Assembly (NCBI GenBank): GCA_965222645.1
Contig: OZ244968.1
Location: 3,224,001-3,288,000 of the forward strand
DNA: 64,000 bases
Direction: 5' to 3'
From: JABDMH01 sp965222645
Lineage (GTDB): Bacteria; Bacteroidota; Bacteroidia; Chitinophagales; Saprospiraceae
Part shown: one piece after another, positions 18,448 through 26,426 of the stretch
Numbering within the stretch: the stretch's first letter is position 1
Layout of the letters: every line of letters starts with the position of its first letter
Made by a program: the position numbers and the translations under genes
Notes under the pieces: generated by a model
Seen by the model: only the letters and a program-made list of their open reading frames with translations
Told to the model about the DNA's origin: nothing
The model's database searches: none

Positions 18448-18480
18448 TTTGGTACCCAAAGTAGAATACCTCTATATTTG
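18448..18480 (+). promoter_or_regulatory. Complete -33/-7 promoter of queD
   Basis: TTTG at 18448-18451 and TATATTTG at 18473-18480, 21 bp apart, form the best full Bacteroidota-type promoter in the window. The queD ATG is 27 bp downstream. The -33 box overlaps a near-palindrome around GGTACC (18451-18456), which could be an operator. Confidence 0.65.
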
Positions 18481-18507
18481 ACGCTCTGAGATTTAATTTT
18501 TTTAAAG

Positions 18508-18915
18508 ATGCGCGTCGCGGTATTTAGAAAAGCTCATTTCAATTCAGCTCACCGGCTATACAATCCTAATTGGACATACGAAAAGAATCTCGAGGTCTTT
18601 GGGGTCTGTACAAGTCCCAACTTCCATGGGCACAATTACGATCTGGTAGTAAAAGTCGTAGGTGAGGTGGATCCGGTCACGGGGATGGTGATCAACTTAA
18701 AAACCCTTGCTGATATCATAAAGGAAACAATCGAGGAAAGATTTGATCACAAGAATCTAAATCTGGATGTGGAGGACTTTAAGGAATTAAATCCGACAAC
18801 AGAAAATTTCTGTTATGTGATTTGGAAATTGCTCAGGAGTAAACTTGATGACAAACTTGATCTCTGGGTAACACTCTACGAAACGCCAAGAAACTACGTC
18901 GAGTATCCGGCTTGA
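18508..18915 (+). CDS. queD: 6-carboxytetrahydropterin synthase / PTPS-family protein
   Basis: Member of the 6-pyruvoyl-tetrahydropterin synthase family, which in bacteria mostly makes 6-carboxytetrahydropterin for queuosine. The zinc ligands are H15 (FNSAHRL) and H40/H42 (FHGHNY). C34 is in the catalytic position, FDHKNLN supplies the catalytic His, and LYETPRNYVEY the C-terminal Glu. At 135 residues it is a normal single domain. The exact pterin product cannot be told from sequence alone, and no other queuosine gene is in the window. It has its own promoter and appears monocistronic. Confidence 0.88.
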   Translation: MRVAVFRKAHFNSAHRLYNPNWTYEKNLEVFGVCTSPNFHGHNYDLVVKVVGEVDPVTGMVINLKTLADIIKETIEERFDHKNLNLDVEDFKELNPTTENFCYVIWKLLRSKLDDKLDLWVTLYETPRNYVEYPA

Positions 18916-18934
18916 TAGGTGACCCTTGCCTTGT

Positions 18935-19618
18935 TTACCTCTTATTTAGACGAAGTGTTTTAATCACTTCATTGCGGTAATCGATGATCCTAACGAGATA
19001 GATGCCCCGCTGCAGATCTCCGATATTAAATTGTGCTCCGGGAAATGTACTGTACCTAAGCAACTCACTTCCTACGAGGTTGTAGATAGCCACCTCACTC
19101 ACATCCTGATAATCAGAAAGCTGAAAATGATTGACTGCCGGATTGGGGAATATGGAGATAGCCCGGGTCTCAGTGAGGTCTCTTGCCGGGGTGGATTGGT
19201 TAAACAAATACTCAGCAGCAACTGCGTTGTCTTTGTTGTCTACTTCGACCACGGTTACTTTGATCTTGGCTGAACCTTCTATTCCCGAAGGACGTATATA
19301 TACATTGAGCATTGATGAATCTCCCGGTGCAAGTTTGAGTAAAAACTCACTTGGGGTGGTGTCTACTTCCACGGCATAACAAGCATTGATATCACAAATG
19401 GCGCTCTGCCATCCCATCGAGATCTCCTCGACCGTGCGTATCCATTGCACCGTGACTGTATCTTCTCCGTTATTTTTAATGTAGGAATGTGCAATTGTTT
19501 CAAACTCCATAGGATCCACGTCCATCATGACCGTGGCAGGCATCAGGGACAGGGTCGCCTGAGCTTGAAGTTGATTAAAACCGAGAACAAGTAAGATCGA
19601 AAGTAAAATGTGCTTCAT
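18935..19618 (-). CDS. T9SS type A sorting-domain protein
   Basis: A 227-residue secreted protein of unknown function. It has a signal peptide at 1-19 (ILLSILLVLGFNQLQA). Residues about 25-140 form a beta-sandwich-like region with VQWIRTVEEIS and FLLKLAPGDSSMLNVYIRP, reminiscent of small Ig-like modules. The last 75 residues are a type A sorting domain with IFPNPAVNHFQLSD, YNLVGSELL and RGIYLVRIID. It is convergent with queD (19 bp apart) and divergent from the FAD oxidoreductase. The fold-back element lies in the gap to the latter. Confidence 0.85.
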   Translation of the reverse strand: MKHILLSILLVLGFNQLQAQATLSLMPATVMMDVDPMEFETIAHSYIKNNGEDTVTVQWIRTVEEISMGWQSAICDINACYAVEVDTTPSEFLLKLAPGDSSMLNVYIRPSGIEGSAKIKVTVVEVDNKDNAVAAEYLFNQSTPARDLTETRAISIFPNPAVNHFQLSDYQDVSEVAIYNLVGSELLRYSTFPGAQFNIGDLQRGIYLVRIIDYRNEVIKTLRLNKR

Positions 19619-19784
19619 CCAGTACTATTAAACTACTACAGATCGAGGAGCCAAGTTCTCTTAGCAAGAACTAAATTTAATGGTTTTCCGCTTCAGTTGC
19701 TGGATATTATCAAAGTTTAACATTTGCGTAACGGGACACACATCACCATAGAAGCCCCAAAAGATATGCCAACTTTTCAACAAC

Positions 19785-19962
19785 GTACTAGTGAGCCTAT
19801 TCCGAAAAGGTTGCCAAATCAAAAATGGCTCTTTTGGGGATATTTTCATTTTCTTCAATCGCCTGATACACAGGCATCAGCCGATCTCAAAAAAGTGAAA
19901 ATCTCATCCAAAATTGACTCATTTTGTGGAATTGGCACTTTCCGGAGTAACCTCACTAGTAC
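19785..19962. repeat. 178-bp imperfect inverted repeat (fold-back element)
   Basis: Two arms of 83 and 87 nt (19785-19867 and 19876-19962) are reverse complements of one another with scattered mismatches and small gaps, and only 8 nt lie between them. The outer ends are perfect: GTACTAGTGAG against CTCACTAGTAC. The inner ends are CTGAT and ATCAG. By eye roughly three quarters of the paired positions match. It could be a MITE-like mobile remnant or a long structured RNA. The 398-bp gap around it (19619-20016) contains no gene that I can support. Other copies were not found in this window. Confidence 0.8.
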
Positions 19963-20016
19963 ACTTCACAACAAATGAAATCGTAATTTGTTATCCATTG
20001 CGACCCATGATGAAGT

Positions 20017-21393
20017 ATGCACATAGCTATAATCGGTAATGGAATCAGCGGGATCACTGCTGCCCGCTTTCTCCGTAAAAGATCCGATCACAGGATCACC
20101 GTCATATCAAAGGAAACGGATCACTTCTTCTCTCGCACTGCCCTAATGTATTTGTACATGGGGCACATGCGGCTCAGGGACATACAACCATACGAAAAGC
20201 ATTTCTGGACCAAAAACAGGATCGATCTCCTGCGCGGAAGCGTAATATCGATCGATTTTGACCGCCGTGTACTGCACTTCGATCCATATTTTGCCCCGGT
20301 GGATTCTGAATTACCCGAACATCCTCCCAAGATTGGGTATGATCGCTTGATCCTGGCTCTCGGCTCAACGCCAAACAAATTCGGATGGCCTGGTCAGGAT
20401 CTTAAAAAGGTGCAGGGATTTTATTCGTTCCAGGATTTAGAGCAGATAGAGACGCATAGTGCCGGGCTTGACAGAGCAGTCATTGTCGGTGGAGGATTAA
20501 TTGGAATCGAGCTGGCAGAGATGTTTCACTCCAGAAATATTCCGGTGACCATGTTGGTCCGTGAAAAAAATTACTGGGATGTAGTGCTTCCTCCGGAGGA
20601 GTCCCAAATGATCAATCGTCAAATTCGTTTGAATCACATCGATTTAAGGCTGGAGACCGAACTCAAGGAGATCGTCGGCGATCATAATGGGGAGGCTATC
20701 GGTGTCATTACCAATCAAGGCGATAAAATAAATTGTGGCTTTGTCGGGCTAACCGCAGGTGTACATCCAAATGTGGCCTGGCTCAAGGATTCACACTTGG
20801 AGATAGACCGGGGTATTTTGGTAGACGAATGCTTACAGACCAATATAGAGGGTGTTTATGCCATTGGCGATTGCGCACAACTGAGGTCACCACAGCCTGG
20901 CAGGAGGAATATCGAGGCGGTATGGTACACAGGCAGAATGATGGGAGAAGTTTGTGCACATAATATTACGGGCAATAAAACTGCTTATGATCCGGGTCTA
21001 TGGTACAACTCTGCTAAATTCTTTGACATCGAGTATCAGGTCTATGGTCAGGTACCCAGTCTATTGCCGGAGGACTGGAGGTCTTTCTTTTGGCAACACC
21101 CAAATAGAGAAAAGAGCCTGCGTATCGTTTACGATGCCTCAAAGACCGTAAAGGGATTTAATCTAATGGGAATGCGTTTTCGTCATGAGGTCTGCGAAAA
21201 ATGGATTATTGAAAAAACAAAAATTCACTCTGTCGTAAAGGATCTTTCTTTGGCAAATTTTGATCCGGAATTTTATACGGATGATTACGAGCAAATCGTC
21301 AGCGCATTTAATAAGGATTTAAATGAAAATATTACTCCTGGTCAAAAAAGAAATTATAATGCCGTTTATTCTTTTCTAAAAAAAGCCACTTAA
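20017..21393 (+). CDS. FAD/NAD(P)-dependent pyridine-nucleotide-disulfide-type oxidoreductase
   Basis: A 458-residue two-Rossmann flavoprotein of the ferredoxin/rubredoxin/nitrite reductase type. The FAD motif is GNGISGITAARFL at the N-terminus. The NAD(P) motif is VIVGGGLIGIELAEMFHSR (about 153-171). The second FAD motif is VYAIGDCAQL (about 284-293). There is no CxxxxC redox disulfide, so it should pass electrons to a protein partner. The 4Fe-4S membrane protein starts 2 bp downstream and is the obvious candidate. The electron acceptor is unknown, and the C-terminal 150 residues are not a standard domain that I recognise. Confidence 0.85.
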   Translation: MHIAIIGNGISGITAARFLRKRSDHRITVISKETDHFFSRTALMYLYMGHMRLRDIQPYEKHFWTKNRIDLLRGSVISIDFDRRVLHFDPYFAPVDSELPEHPPKIGYDRLILALGSTPNKFGWPGQDLKKVQGFYSFQDLEQIETHSAGLDRAVIVGGGLIGIELAEMFHSRNIPVTMLVREKNYWDVVLPPEESQMINRQIRLNHIDLRLETELKEIVGDHNGEAIGVITNQGDKINCGFVGLTAGVHPNVAWLKDSHLEIDRGILVDECLQTNIEGVYAIGDCAQLRSPQPGRRNIEAVWYTGRMMGEVCAHNITGNKTAYDPGLWYNSAKFFDIEYQVYGQVPSLLPEDWRSFFWQHPNREKSLRIVYDASKTVKGFNLMGMRFRHEVCEKWIIEKTKIHSVVKDLSLANFDPEFYTDDYEQIVSAFNKDLNENITPGQKRNYNAVYSFLKKAT

Positions 21394-21395
21394 AC

Positions 21396-22760
21396 ATGCA
21401 GCAATTTCCCAATGCAATTTCCAGCGATCACCCACCATTTAGGTCTGCAACACAACGAGTAGCTTCCGGAGTAGGACTCCTCGGTCTTCTTTTGCTCATT
21501 TTGGCTACCGTAAATACAATATCTCAAGACAATCTCATATGGATCAGCCTCCTTCTTATCACTGTTGGCACTTTACTTTTTGCATGGTCAGAATACAAGA
21601 ATAAACAACCGGGAATCAAAAACAATGGCGTTTGGTTTAGTTCGCTCACTAATCGCGGATTGTGGGGCTGGGCACTTGGCATTTTGATTACTTTTTTCTA
21701 CATCTGCCTTTATTGGTTTCCCCATTTATTGGGTTTTAATGCTGAGGAGCAAAATCGTGGCCTGGTAGCTTTTTTTGATCCAGTAAGTTTTGCTTTTCTC
21801 GGAAAGCCCGCGACGCAGTGGTTTATTTACGGCGTATTATATACCATAGCAATATTATTATTTGGCGCAAAATTTATTCTTAAATACAGACACAATCGAT
21901 ACCAGATTTTACGAACGATTTCGGTTATGTTTTTTCAGCTGGTTTTTGCCTTTACATTACCATTGATATTAGAACGCTTGAACCAGCCCTCTATGGATCT
22001 GAAAAATATGTGGCCATTGAATTATTATTTCTTTTTTGACTGGAATTTGGACAAATTAGTAAGTGGAGGCACTCTGGGTATTTTTATGCTTGGGTGGGGT
22101 ATCGCCATGATTTTAATAATTTCTCCTTTGCTCACCTATTTCTTTGGCAAGCGATGGTATTGCAGCTGGGTCTGTGGCTGTGGAGGTCTGGCAGAGACAG
22201 CAGGAGATCCCTTCAGGCAGCTTTCCGATAAGTCCCTAAGGGCTTGGAAAATAGAGCGGTGGCTCATTCACGGCATCCTGGTCTTTGCCGTAGTGATGAC
22301 AATTCTGGTTATTTATCAATATCTCACGGGCAATAGTCAAATTTTATTTCTCAATAGCTACTCAGTCAGGGAATGGTATGGATTTTTTATCGGTGCTGCT
22401 TTTTCCGGTGTCATAGGTGTGGGCTTTTATCCTCTATTTGGCAGCAGGGTGTGGTGCAGGTTTGGATGTCCTATGGCTGCCATCCTGGGCATACAGCAAC
22501 GTTTTTTTAGTCGCTTTAGGATCACCACTAATGGCGGTCAATGCATCTCTTGTGGCAATTGCTCTACCTACTGTGAGATGGGTATTGATGTGCGGGCATA
22601 TGCCCAGCGAGGTCAAAACATAGTCAGGGCCAGTTGCGTGGGGTGTGGGGTTTGTGCAGCGGTGTGTCCCAGAGGGGTCTTACGGCTAGAAAATGGATCG
22701 GTTGATATTGCCGAAAGGACACTTGAGGTGAGAAATGAGCGGATCGAAATGGCAGGGTGA
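21396..22760 (+). CDS. Polytopic 4Fe-4S membrane protein (NapH/NosR/CcoG-like)
   Basis: A 454-residue inner-membrane electron carrier. About seven or eight hydrophobic helices occupy residues 25-360. Two Cys motifs of the NapH/NosR type flank helices: WCSWVCGCGG (about 253-262) and VWCRFGCPMA (about 352-361). Two [4Fe-4S] ferredoxin motifs follow: CISCGNCSTYCEMG (about 384-397) and CVGCGVCAAVCPRG (about 414-427). Related proteins transfer electrons between quinol and periplasmic or cytoplasmic reductases. It is almost contiguous with the FAD oxidoreductase, which suggests an NAD(P)H-flavoprotein-Fe-S membrane relay. No nitrous oxide or nitrate reductase gene is nearby. Confidence 0.85.
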   Translation: MQQFPNAISSDHPPFRSATQRVASGVGLLGLLLLILATVNTISQDNLIWISLLLITVGTLLFAWSEYKNKQPGIKNNGVWFSSLTNRGLWGWALGILITFFYICLYWFPHLLGFNAEEQNRGLVAFFDPVSFAFLGKPATQWFIYGVLYTIAILLFGAKFILKYRHNRYQILRTISVMFFQLVFAFTLPLILERLNQPSMDLKNMWPLNYYFFFDWNLDKLVSGGTLGIFMLGWGIAMILIISPLLTYFFGKRWYCSWVCGCGGLAETAGDPFRQLSDKSLRAWKIERWLIHGILVFAVVMTILVIYQYLTGNSQILFLNSYSVREWYGFFIGAAFSGVIGVGFYPLFGSRVWCRFGCPMAAILGIQQRFFSRFRITTNGGQCISCGNCSTYCEMGIDVRAYAQRGQNIVRASCVGCGVCAAVCPRGVLRLENGSVDIAERTLEVRNERIEMAG

Positions 22761-22822
22761 GGTTCGAATAGAGTGTCGAGTACACTGAAATGAAAAGGCA
22801 CAAATTTTCCGTATTTTTATGC

Positions 22823-23086
22823 ATGATTACCCGGGAACAATTGATTGATGCCAAACCAGCTCTTTTTTGGAGTATTCCCCGGGAAAAGCGCTATCAAATC
22901 AGTGACAGGGTATTGGTAGAAACAATACTGAATTATGGCCAATTGGAAGACATAAAGGCACTAATTAACCTGCTTGGTCTAGAGTATGTAGCAGAAATTT
23001 TTTTCGAGTCAACTAAAGGCACTCGTCACAACTACTTTCCACAGGTCGAAAATTTTTTCCGGCTTTATTTCAAGAGACATGCATAA
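22823..23086 (+). CDS. Putative antitoxin of an AbiEii-type toxin-antitoxin pair
   Basis: A small 87-residue protein from the ATG at 22823; an in-frame ATG at 22790 would add 11 residues. A near-consensus -7 box (TATTTTTA) sits directly before 22823. The pattern ALFWSIPREKRYQ, then VLVETILNYGQLEDIKALIN, resembles the small proteins (DUF6922-like) that precede AbiEii-type nucleotidyltransferases. It overlaps the toxin start by 8 bp, the typical coupled arrangement. The antitoxin role is inferred from that position. A comparable pair lies at 47.4 kb. Confidence 0.65.
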   Translation: MITREQLIDAKPALFWSIPREKRYQISDRVLVETILNYGQLEDIKALINLLGLEYVAEIFFESTKGTRHNYFPQVENFFRLYFKRHA

Positions 23087-23693
23087 GGAGATTCTCTCAC
23101 CGGCTCAGATAGAATTACTTGATTTCATCCAAAGTTTCTCCGGGGAGTACTACTTAGTTGGTCGGACTGCCATCGCCCTACAAATTGGACATAGGCGGTC
23201 TATCGATTTTGATCTTTTCAGACTAAAGCCTATAAGGCCAAGCCGAATTAGAGCCCGGATTAAGGATTTTGATTTATCTTTTGAATTGATTTTCGAAGAT
23301 GCTGAGAGCTTCCACATCAGTGTGGGTGAAGTTAAGATCACATTTTTAGAATATCCGTTTCACATTCCACTTCGAGTAAAATTTGGATCAATTCGTATGC
23401 CTGATTTGCTAAATCTGGCTGCGATGAAAGCATATGCTTTAGGACGTCGTGCAAGGTGGAAAGACTACGTCGACCTATATTATGTTCTTCAAAATCATGC
23501 CACGATACATGAGGTTGCAGATCAGGCTGAGGTGTTATTTGGCTCTATGTTTTCAAAGAAACTACTTCTACTTCAGCTCTGTTATTTCGAGGATATTGAT
23601 TTTTCAGAACAGGTGGAATATCTATCTCAGGGGCCTACAGAAAAACTCATTCAGGATCAATTATGTAGATTGGCTACTGAAAATTTCTCTTAA
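23079..23693 (+). CDS. AbiEii/AbiGii-type nucleotidyltransferase (toxin)
   Basis: A 204-residue nucleotidyltransferase-fold protein of the type that acts as toxin in AbiE systems by modifying nucleotide or tRNA targets. The active-site region is YYLVGRTAIALQIGHRRSID followed by FDLF; the DxD aspartates are present. The usual GGT is GRT here, a single-base change (CGG for GGG) in the nucleotide-binding loop that could weaken activity. The later motif LAAMKAYALGRRARWKDYVD matches the family Lys/Asp helix. It overlaps the antitoxin by 8 bp and is followed by the remains of an AAA ATPase gene. Confidence 0.82.
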   Translation: MHKEILSPAQIELLDFIQSFSGEYYLVGRTAIALQIGHRRSIDFDLFRLKPIRPSRIRARIKDFDLSFELIFEDAESFHISVGEVKITFLEYPFHIPLRVKFGSIRMPDLLNLAAMKAYALGRRARWKDYVDLYYVLQNHATIHEVADQAEVLFGSMFSKKLLLLQLCYFEDIDFSEQVEYLSQGPTEKLIQDQLCRLATENFS

Positions 23694-23918
23694 GCTGGAA
23701 TTTCACGTGCAAGCCATAAGGACCTTACCCAATCTCGAAATGAGTACAGACCCGGCACAAGTTTGAGTTTTTAAATTGGAAAATTCAGCCATTTCTTCAG
23801 AAATATCAGCCACCTGGAACATCGTTGGTCTTGGTAAAGTCTGGATCGTCATTAAAAGTAACGGGACATAGTGCTGGATTCATAACCATGTATATTGCAC
23901 ATTTTATATTAAATTTGC

Positions 23919-24441
23919 ATGGATGAAATTCAACACATTCCGGAGTCCTTTGGCATCATTCGAGGCATTGTAGACAGAGCAATTAGAGAAAATCGGGATC
24001 ACGGCCCGTTTCTGTTCCTGGGATATTGGTCAAATCACCAAAAATAATTGTAAGAGACTCTGGGATTGTTCATGCCTTATTATATATCCAGGATCTGCAT
24101 ACACTATTGAGTCATCCAATAGTAGGAGCGAGTTGGGAAGCCTTCATTATTGAAAACATCATCAGCCTCCTGGGAAGGAATGTCCAGTACAGCTTTTATC
24201 GCAGCTCCAATGGGGCAGAAATTGATTTTGTTTTAGAATTTGGAGATGAGAAATGGGCCATTGAGACAAACGAAGTTCTATTCCCAAAGCAAGCAGGGGA
24301 TTTCACAGTGCCTGTGATCATGCAGGTGTTACCAAGAGAATAATTGTATATGCGGGTCATGAAACCTTTCAGATGAAAAACAATGTATTAGCTATCCCAC
24401 CCGTTTTAAAAGACATCAAAGAACAAACCGATCTCGGGTGA
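23919..24441 (+). pseudogene. Decayed AAA_14/DUF4143 ATPase gene
   Basis: Remnant in three reading frames. From the ATG at 23919 one frame reads DEIQHIPESFGIIRGIVD and FLFLG, the Walker B and sensor region of AAA_14 ATPases, with stop at about 24048. A second frame (24026-24343) reads VKSPKIIVRDSGIVHALL, PIVGASWEAFIIENI and FYRSSNGAEIDFVLE, the DUF4143 domain. A third frame, from 24319 to the TGA at 24439, reads RIIVYAGHETFQMKNNVLA, the DUF4143 C-terminus. The P-loop region and the middle, about 150 residues, are absent. At least two frameshifts and two deletions make function impossible. An intact relative is at 53.8-55.0 kb. Confidence 0.85.
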
Positions 24442-24620
24442 GTGGTTGGCCGACCATTTTGACGTCAAAAATCGGAATCTACATTGTTGTAACAAATAGA
24501 ATATGTTAAAATTTGGTGTACACTTGCTTAAAATGTAAAATACTCATAACTTGCCAATATGAGTGCGTAATCAACAAATCAATCTATAATGAAACGTTTG
24601 AGTAGTTACGTCACGTCCAA

Positions 24621-25643
24621 TTGCGCACACACTCTCAGGTTACAGGTTACAGGTTACATAGATCCGGTGTGCTTCTAGCACTGGCTCTGTTTCTTTTGGG
24701 ATCATGTCAAAAAGAGCAACCCTTTTTTGATTCTTCGCATGATAAAGATACCGATATTCTGGTTTTTTCTCAAAAAGATCAGGTGAGGGATTTCATAAAA
24801 TCCTTTAATTCACAGGAAGATCCCTACCAGTGGAAGAATACTCAAAACCCGACGTTTACTTCACTCTGGGATAAGTATGTTTTAGCTGAGCATGAGGCAT
24901 CGACTCTGGAATCATTTGAGGATGCCGACGATTTTAGAAGAAAATGGAAAGATCATATCAGAATATTAGAAGATGGTTCGCTGGAACCAATGTATGAACT
25001 CTACTTTCAGAATGCTCTAGTTGGAGAAAATGGAATCTACAAAGTAGGAACGGAATATCGACGTCTATTTCGAAATGGAGAAGCGATCGCAGCAAATCGA
25101 ACCCTCTTAGAGGAACTGACTGGCAGCAGGGTCTTTGATGAAGACAGGGTCTTCCCCTCTGGAGTAAGATTTGAGCCGGTAAAAATTACTACGCAGATTA
25201 TTAGTGATAGCAAAAGATCTGGCACTTTAAGTGATTGTACAAATTCTAAGTATGTAAACGGGAAATGGCACAGGACTCAGGGTAAGTTGAAAGGTGGTCT
25301 TTACAATTATGACTGTTCACAGTTCGGCGGTTGCCCTGGTGAATACATTGAGACTTTTGTTGAAATCGTAACGAAGAAACAGAAGAAATCCTGGGGTATT
25401 TGGGTAAACAATGGAGCTGATCAAATTTGGGGTAATGGCTCACTAGATTTTGAGCTCAATGGCACTGTTTTCAACAGTACATATGTTTCCAAGTTTCTTG
25501 TGAACAGCAGCACCCTGTTTGTGTCTAAAAGTGAAGCTCCTTTTCCTGGCGATCACTTAGACGCTGAATTTGGAGATGGGTCGGGATTTCATCGAGCTAA
25601 ACGTGGCTCCGCTTTTGATCGATCTTGCAATACTTCTTATTAG
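24621..25643 (+). CDS. Unrecognised lipoprotein, possibly frame-switched at its start
   Basis: A 340-residue frame from a TTG at 24621. A lipoprotein signal is clear: SGVLLALALFLLGSC with lipobox Cys at about 29. The mature part is acidic and unrecognised. It has a Cys-containing C-terminal half (TLSDCTNSKYVNG, YDCSQFGGCPGEY, DRSCNTSY). The only upstream ATG, at 24589, is in another frame and reads MKRLSSYVTSNCAHTLRL before stopping. Between it and the signal lie three copies of the heptamer AGGTTAC. One more copy, or two fewer, would join the ATG to this frame. It precedes a barrel-like protein, DUF4249 and a TonB receptor. Confidence 0.7.
   Translation: MRTHSQVTGYRLHRSGVLLALALFLLGSCQKEQPFFDSSHDKDTDILVFSQKDQVRDFIKSFNSQEDPYQWKNTQNPTFTSLWDKYVLAEHEASTLESFEDADDFRRKWKDHIRILEDGSLEPMYELYFQNALVGENGIYKVGTEYRRLFRNGEAIAANRTLLEELTGSRVFDEDRVFPSGVRFEPVKITTQIISDSKRSGTLSDCTNSKYVNGKWHRTQGKLKGGLYNYDCSQFGGCPGEYIETFVEIVTKKQKKSWGIWVNNGADQIWGNGSLDFELNGTVFNSTYVSKFLVNSSTLFVSKSEAPFPGDHLDAEFGDGSGFHRAKRGSAFDRSCNTSY
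24637..24657 (+). repeat. Heptanucleotide tandem repeat (AGGTTAC x3)
   Basis: Three perfect consecutive copies of AGGTTAC at 24637-24643, 24644-24650 and 24651-24657, just before the lipoprotein signal sequence. A 7-bp unit is not a multiple of three, so copy-number change shifts frame. Confidence 0.9.
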
Positions 25644-25685
25644 CGAAATAGTACAATAGAAGTATAGATCTACTCTAAGATAGTT

Positions 25686-25720
25686 GACAAAGTAGGCGAT
25701 TTTTAGCCTACTTTGTCGTT
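25686..25720 (+). terminator. Terminator-like hairpin after the lipoprotein gene
   Basis: A perfect 12-bp stem (GACAAAGTAGGC with GCCTACTTTGTC) and an 8-nt loop, followed by GTTT. The T run is short, so termination may be partial, separating the lipoprotein gene from the downstream receptor genes. Confidence 0.7.
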
Positions 25721-25745
25721 TAAGTATTGAGAGCTAATTATAATA

Positions 25746-26426
25746 ATGATGACAAGAATATTTCTCATTGCGATTGTTACAATTTCACTGTCCACGTATC
25801 ACTTGTCTTACTCCCAAAAGTCATCAGAGGGTTGGCATATTTACTTTGGAGTATTTAAAGATTATTATTTAGGGGATCTCAATGTGTCTGTATATCCAGA
25901 TGGCAGGCGAAGGCAATACGGATCAAATGATAAATTCCTGGATTTCCTAAGTTGGGAAATTGGAATGCGAAGGAATGTTCTCAATAATAAAATCCTGAGT
26001 CTCGAAGCGGGTGTATCACTGGCTATGAAGCGTAAGATCCTCACAAACAGAATAAAGGAGACCGGTCTTCCCTTTGATGATCAACTCTTGTATGGAATTG
26101 GAGCGTATTACTTGTCTTTTCCACTATCCATGCAAAAGAATTCGAATAGTAATTTCAAGTTGTTTTTTGATGTGGAGCCGGGTCTATCTATTCTTCGGTT
26201 TCAACGAAGTGAAGAAATGAGGGAGATTAACATCCCAGCCCGATTTAAAGATATCTGGAAATATAATATCTCCATGGGCCCGGGAGTTGTGATAAAAATA
26301 AGCGATAAGATAAAAATGCACCTGAAGAGTAGATATTACCTGCGAAGGATGTATAATGACTACTCTTTCAGAAAATTCAATACTGTGGGCTGGTCAACAG
26401 GAATATCTTATCAAGTGAAACCGTGA
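25746..26426 (+). CDS. Small outer-membrane beta-barrel-like protein
   Basis: A 226-residue exported protein. The signal peptide covers residues 1-22 (IFLIAIVTISLSTYHLSYSQ). The body alternates short polar and aromatic strands (GWHIYFGVFKDYYLGDLNV, NILSLEAG-like segments, FKLFFDVEPGLSILRF, KMHLKSRYYLRRMY) and ends in GWSTGISYQVKP, like PorT-type or OMP_b-brl_2 barrels of Bacteroidota. No family can be named with certainty. Its TGA overlaps the ATG of the DUF4249 gene by one base (TGATG), so it belongs to the receptor operon. Confidence 0.7.
   Translation: MMTRIFLIAIVTISLSTYHLSYSQKSSEGWHIYFGVFKDYYLGDLNVSVYPDGRRRQYGSNDKFLDFLSWEIGMRRNVLNNKILSLEAGVSLAMKRKILTNRIKETGLPFDDQLLYGIGAYYLSFPLSMQKNSNSNFKLFFDVEPGLSILRFQRSEEMREINIPARFKDIWKYNISMGPGVVIKISDKIKMHLKSRYYLRRMYNDYSFRKFNTVGWSTGISYQVKP

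Noticed and set aside
19661..19978. Two opposite-strand short ORFs in the gap before the FAD oxidoreductase, with similar peptides.
   Set aside because: Their resemblance follows from the inverted repeat at 19785-19962; they read mirror copies of the same DNA and have no known relatives.
24637..24657. CRISPR-like array.
   Set aside because: The repeats are contiguous 7-mers without spacers.
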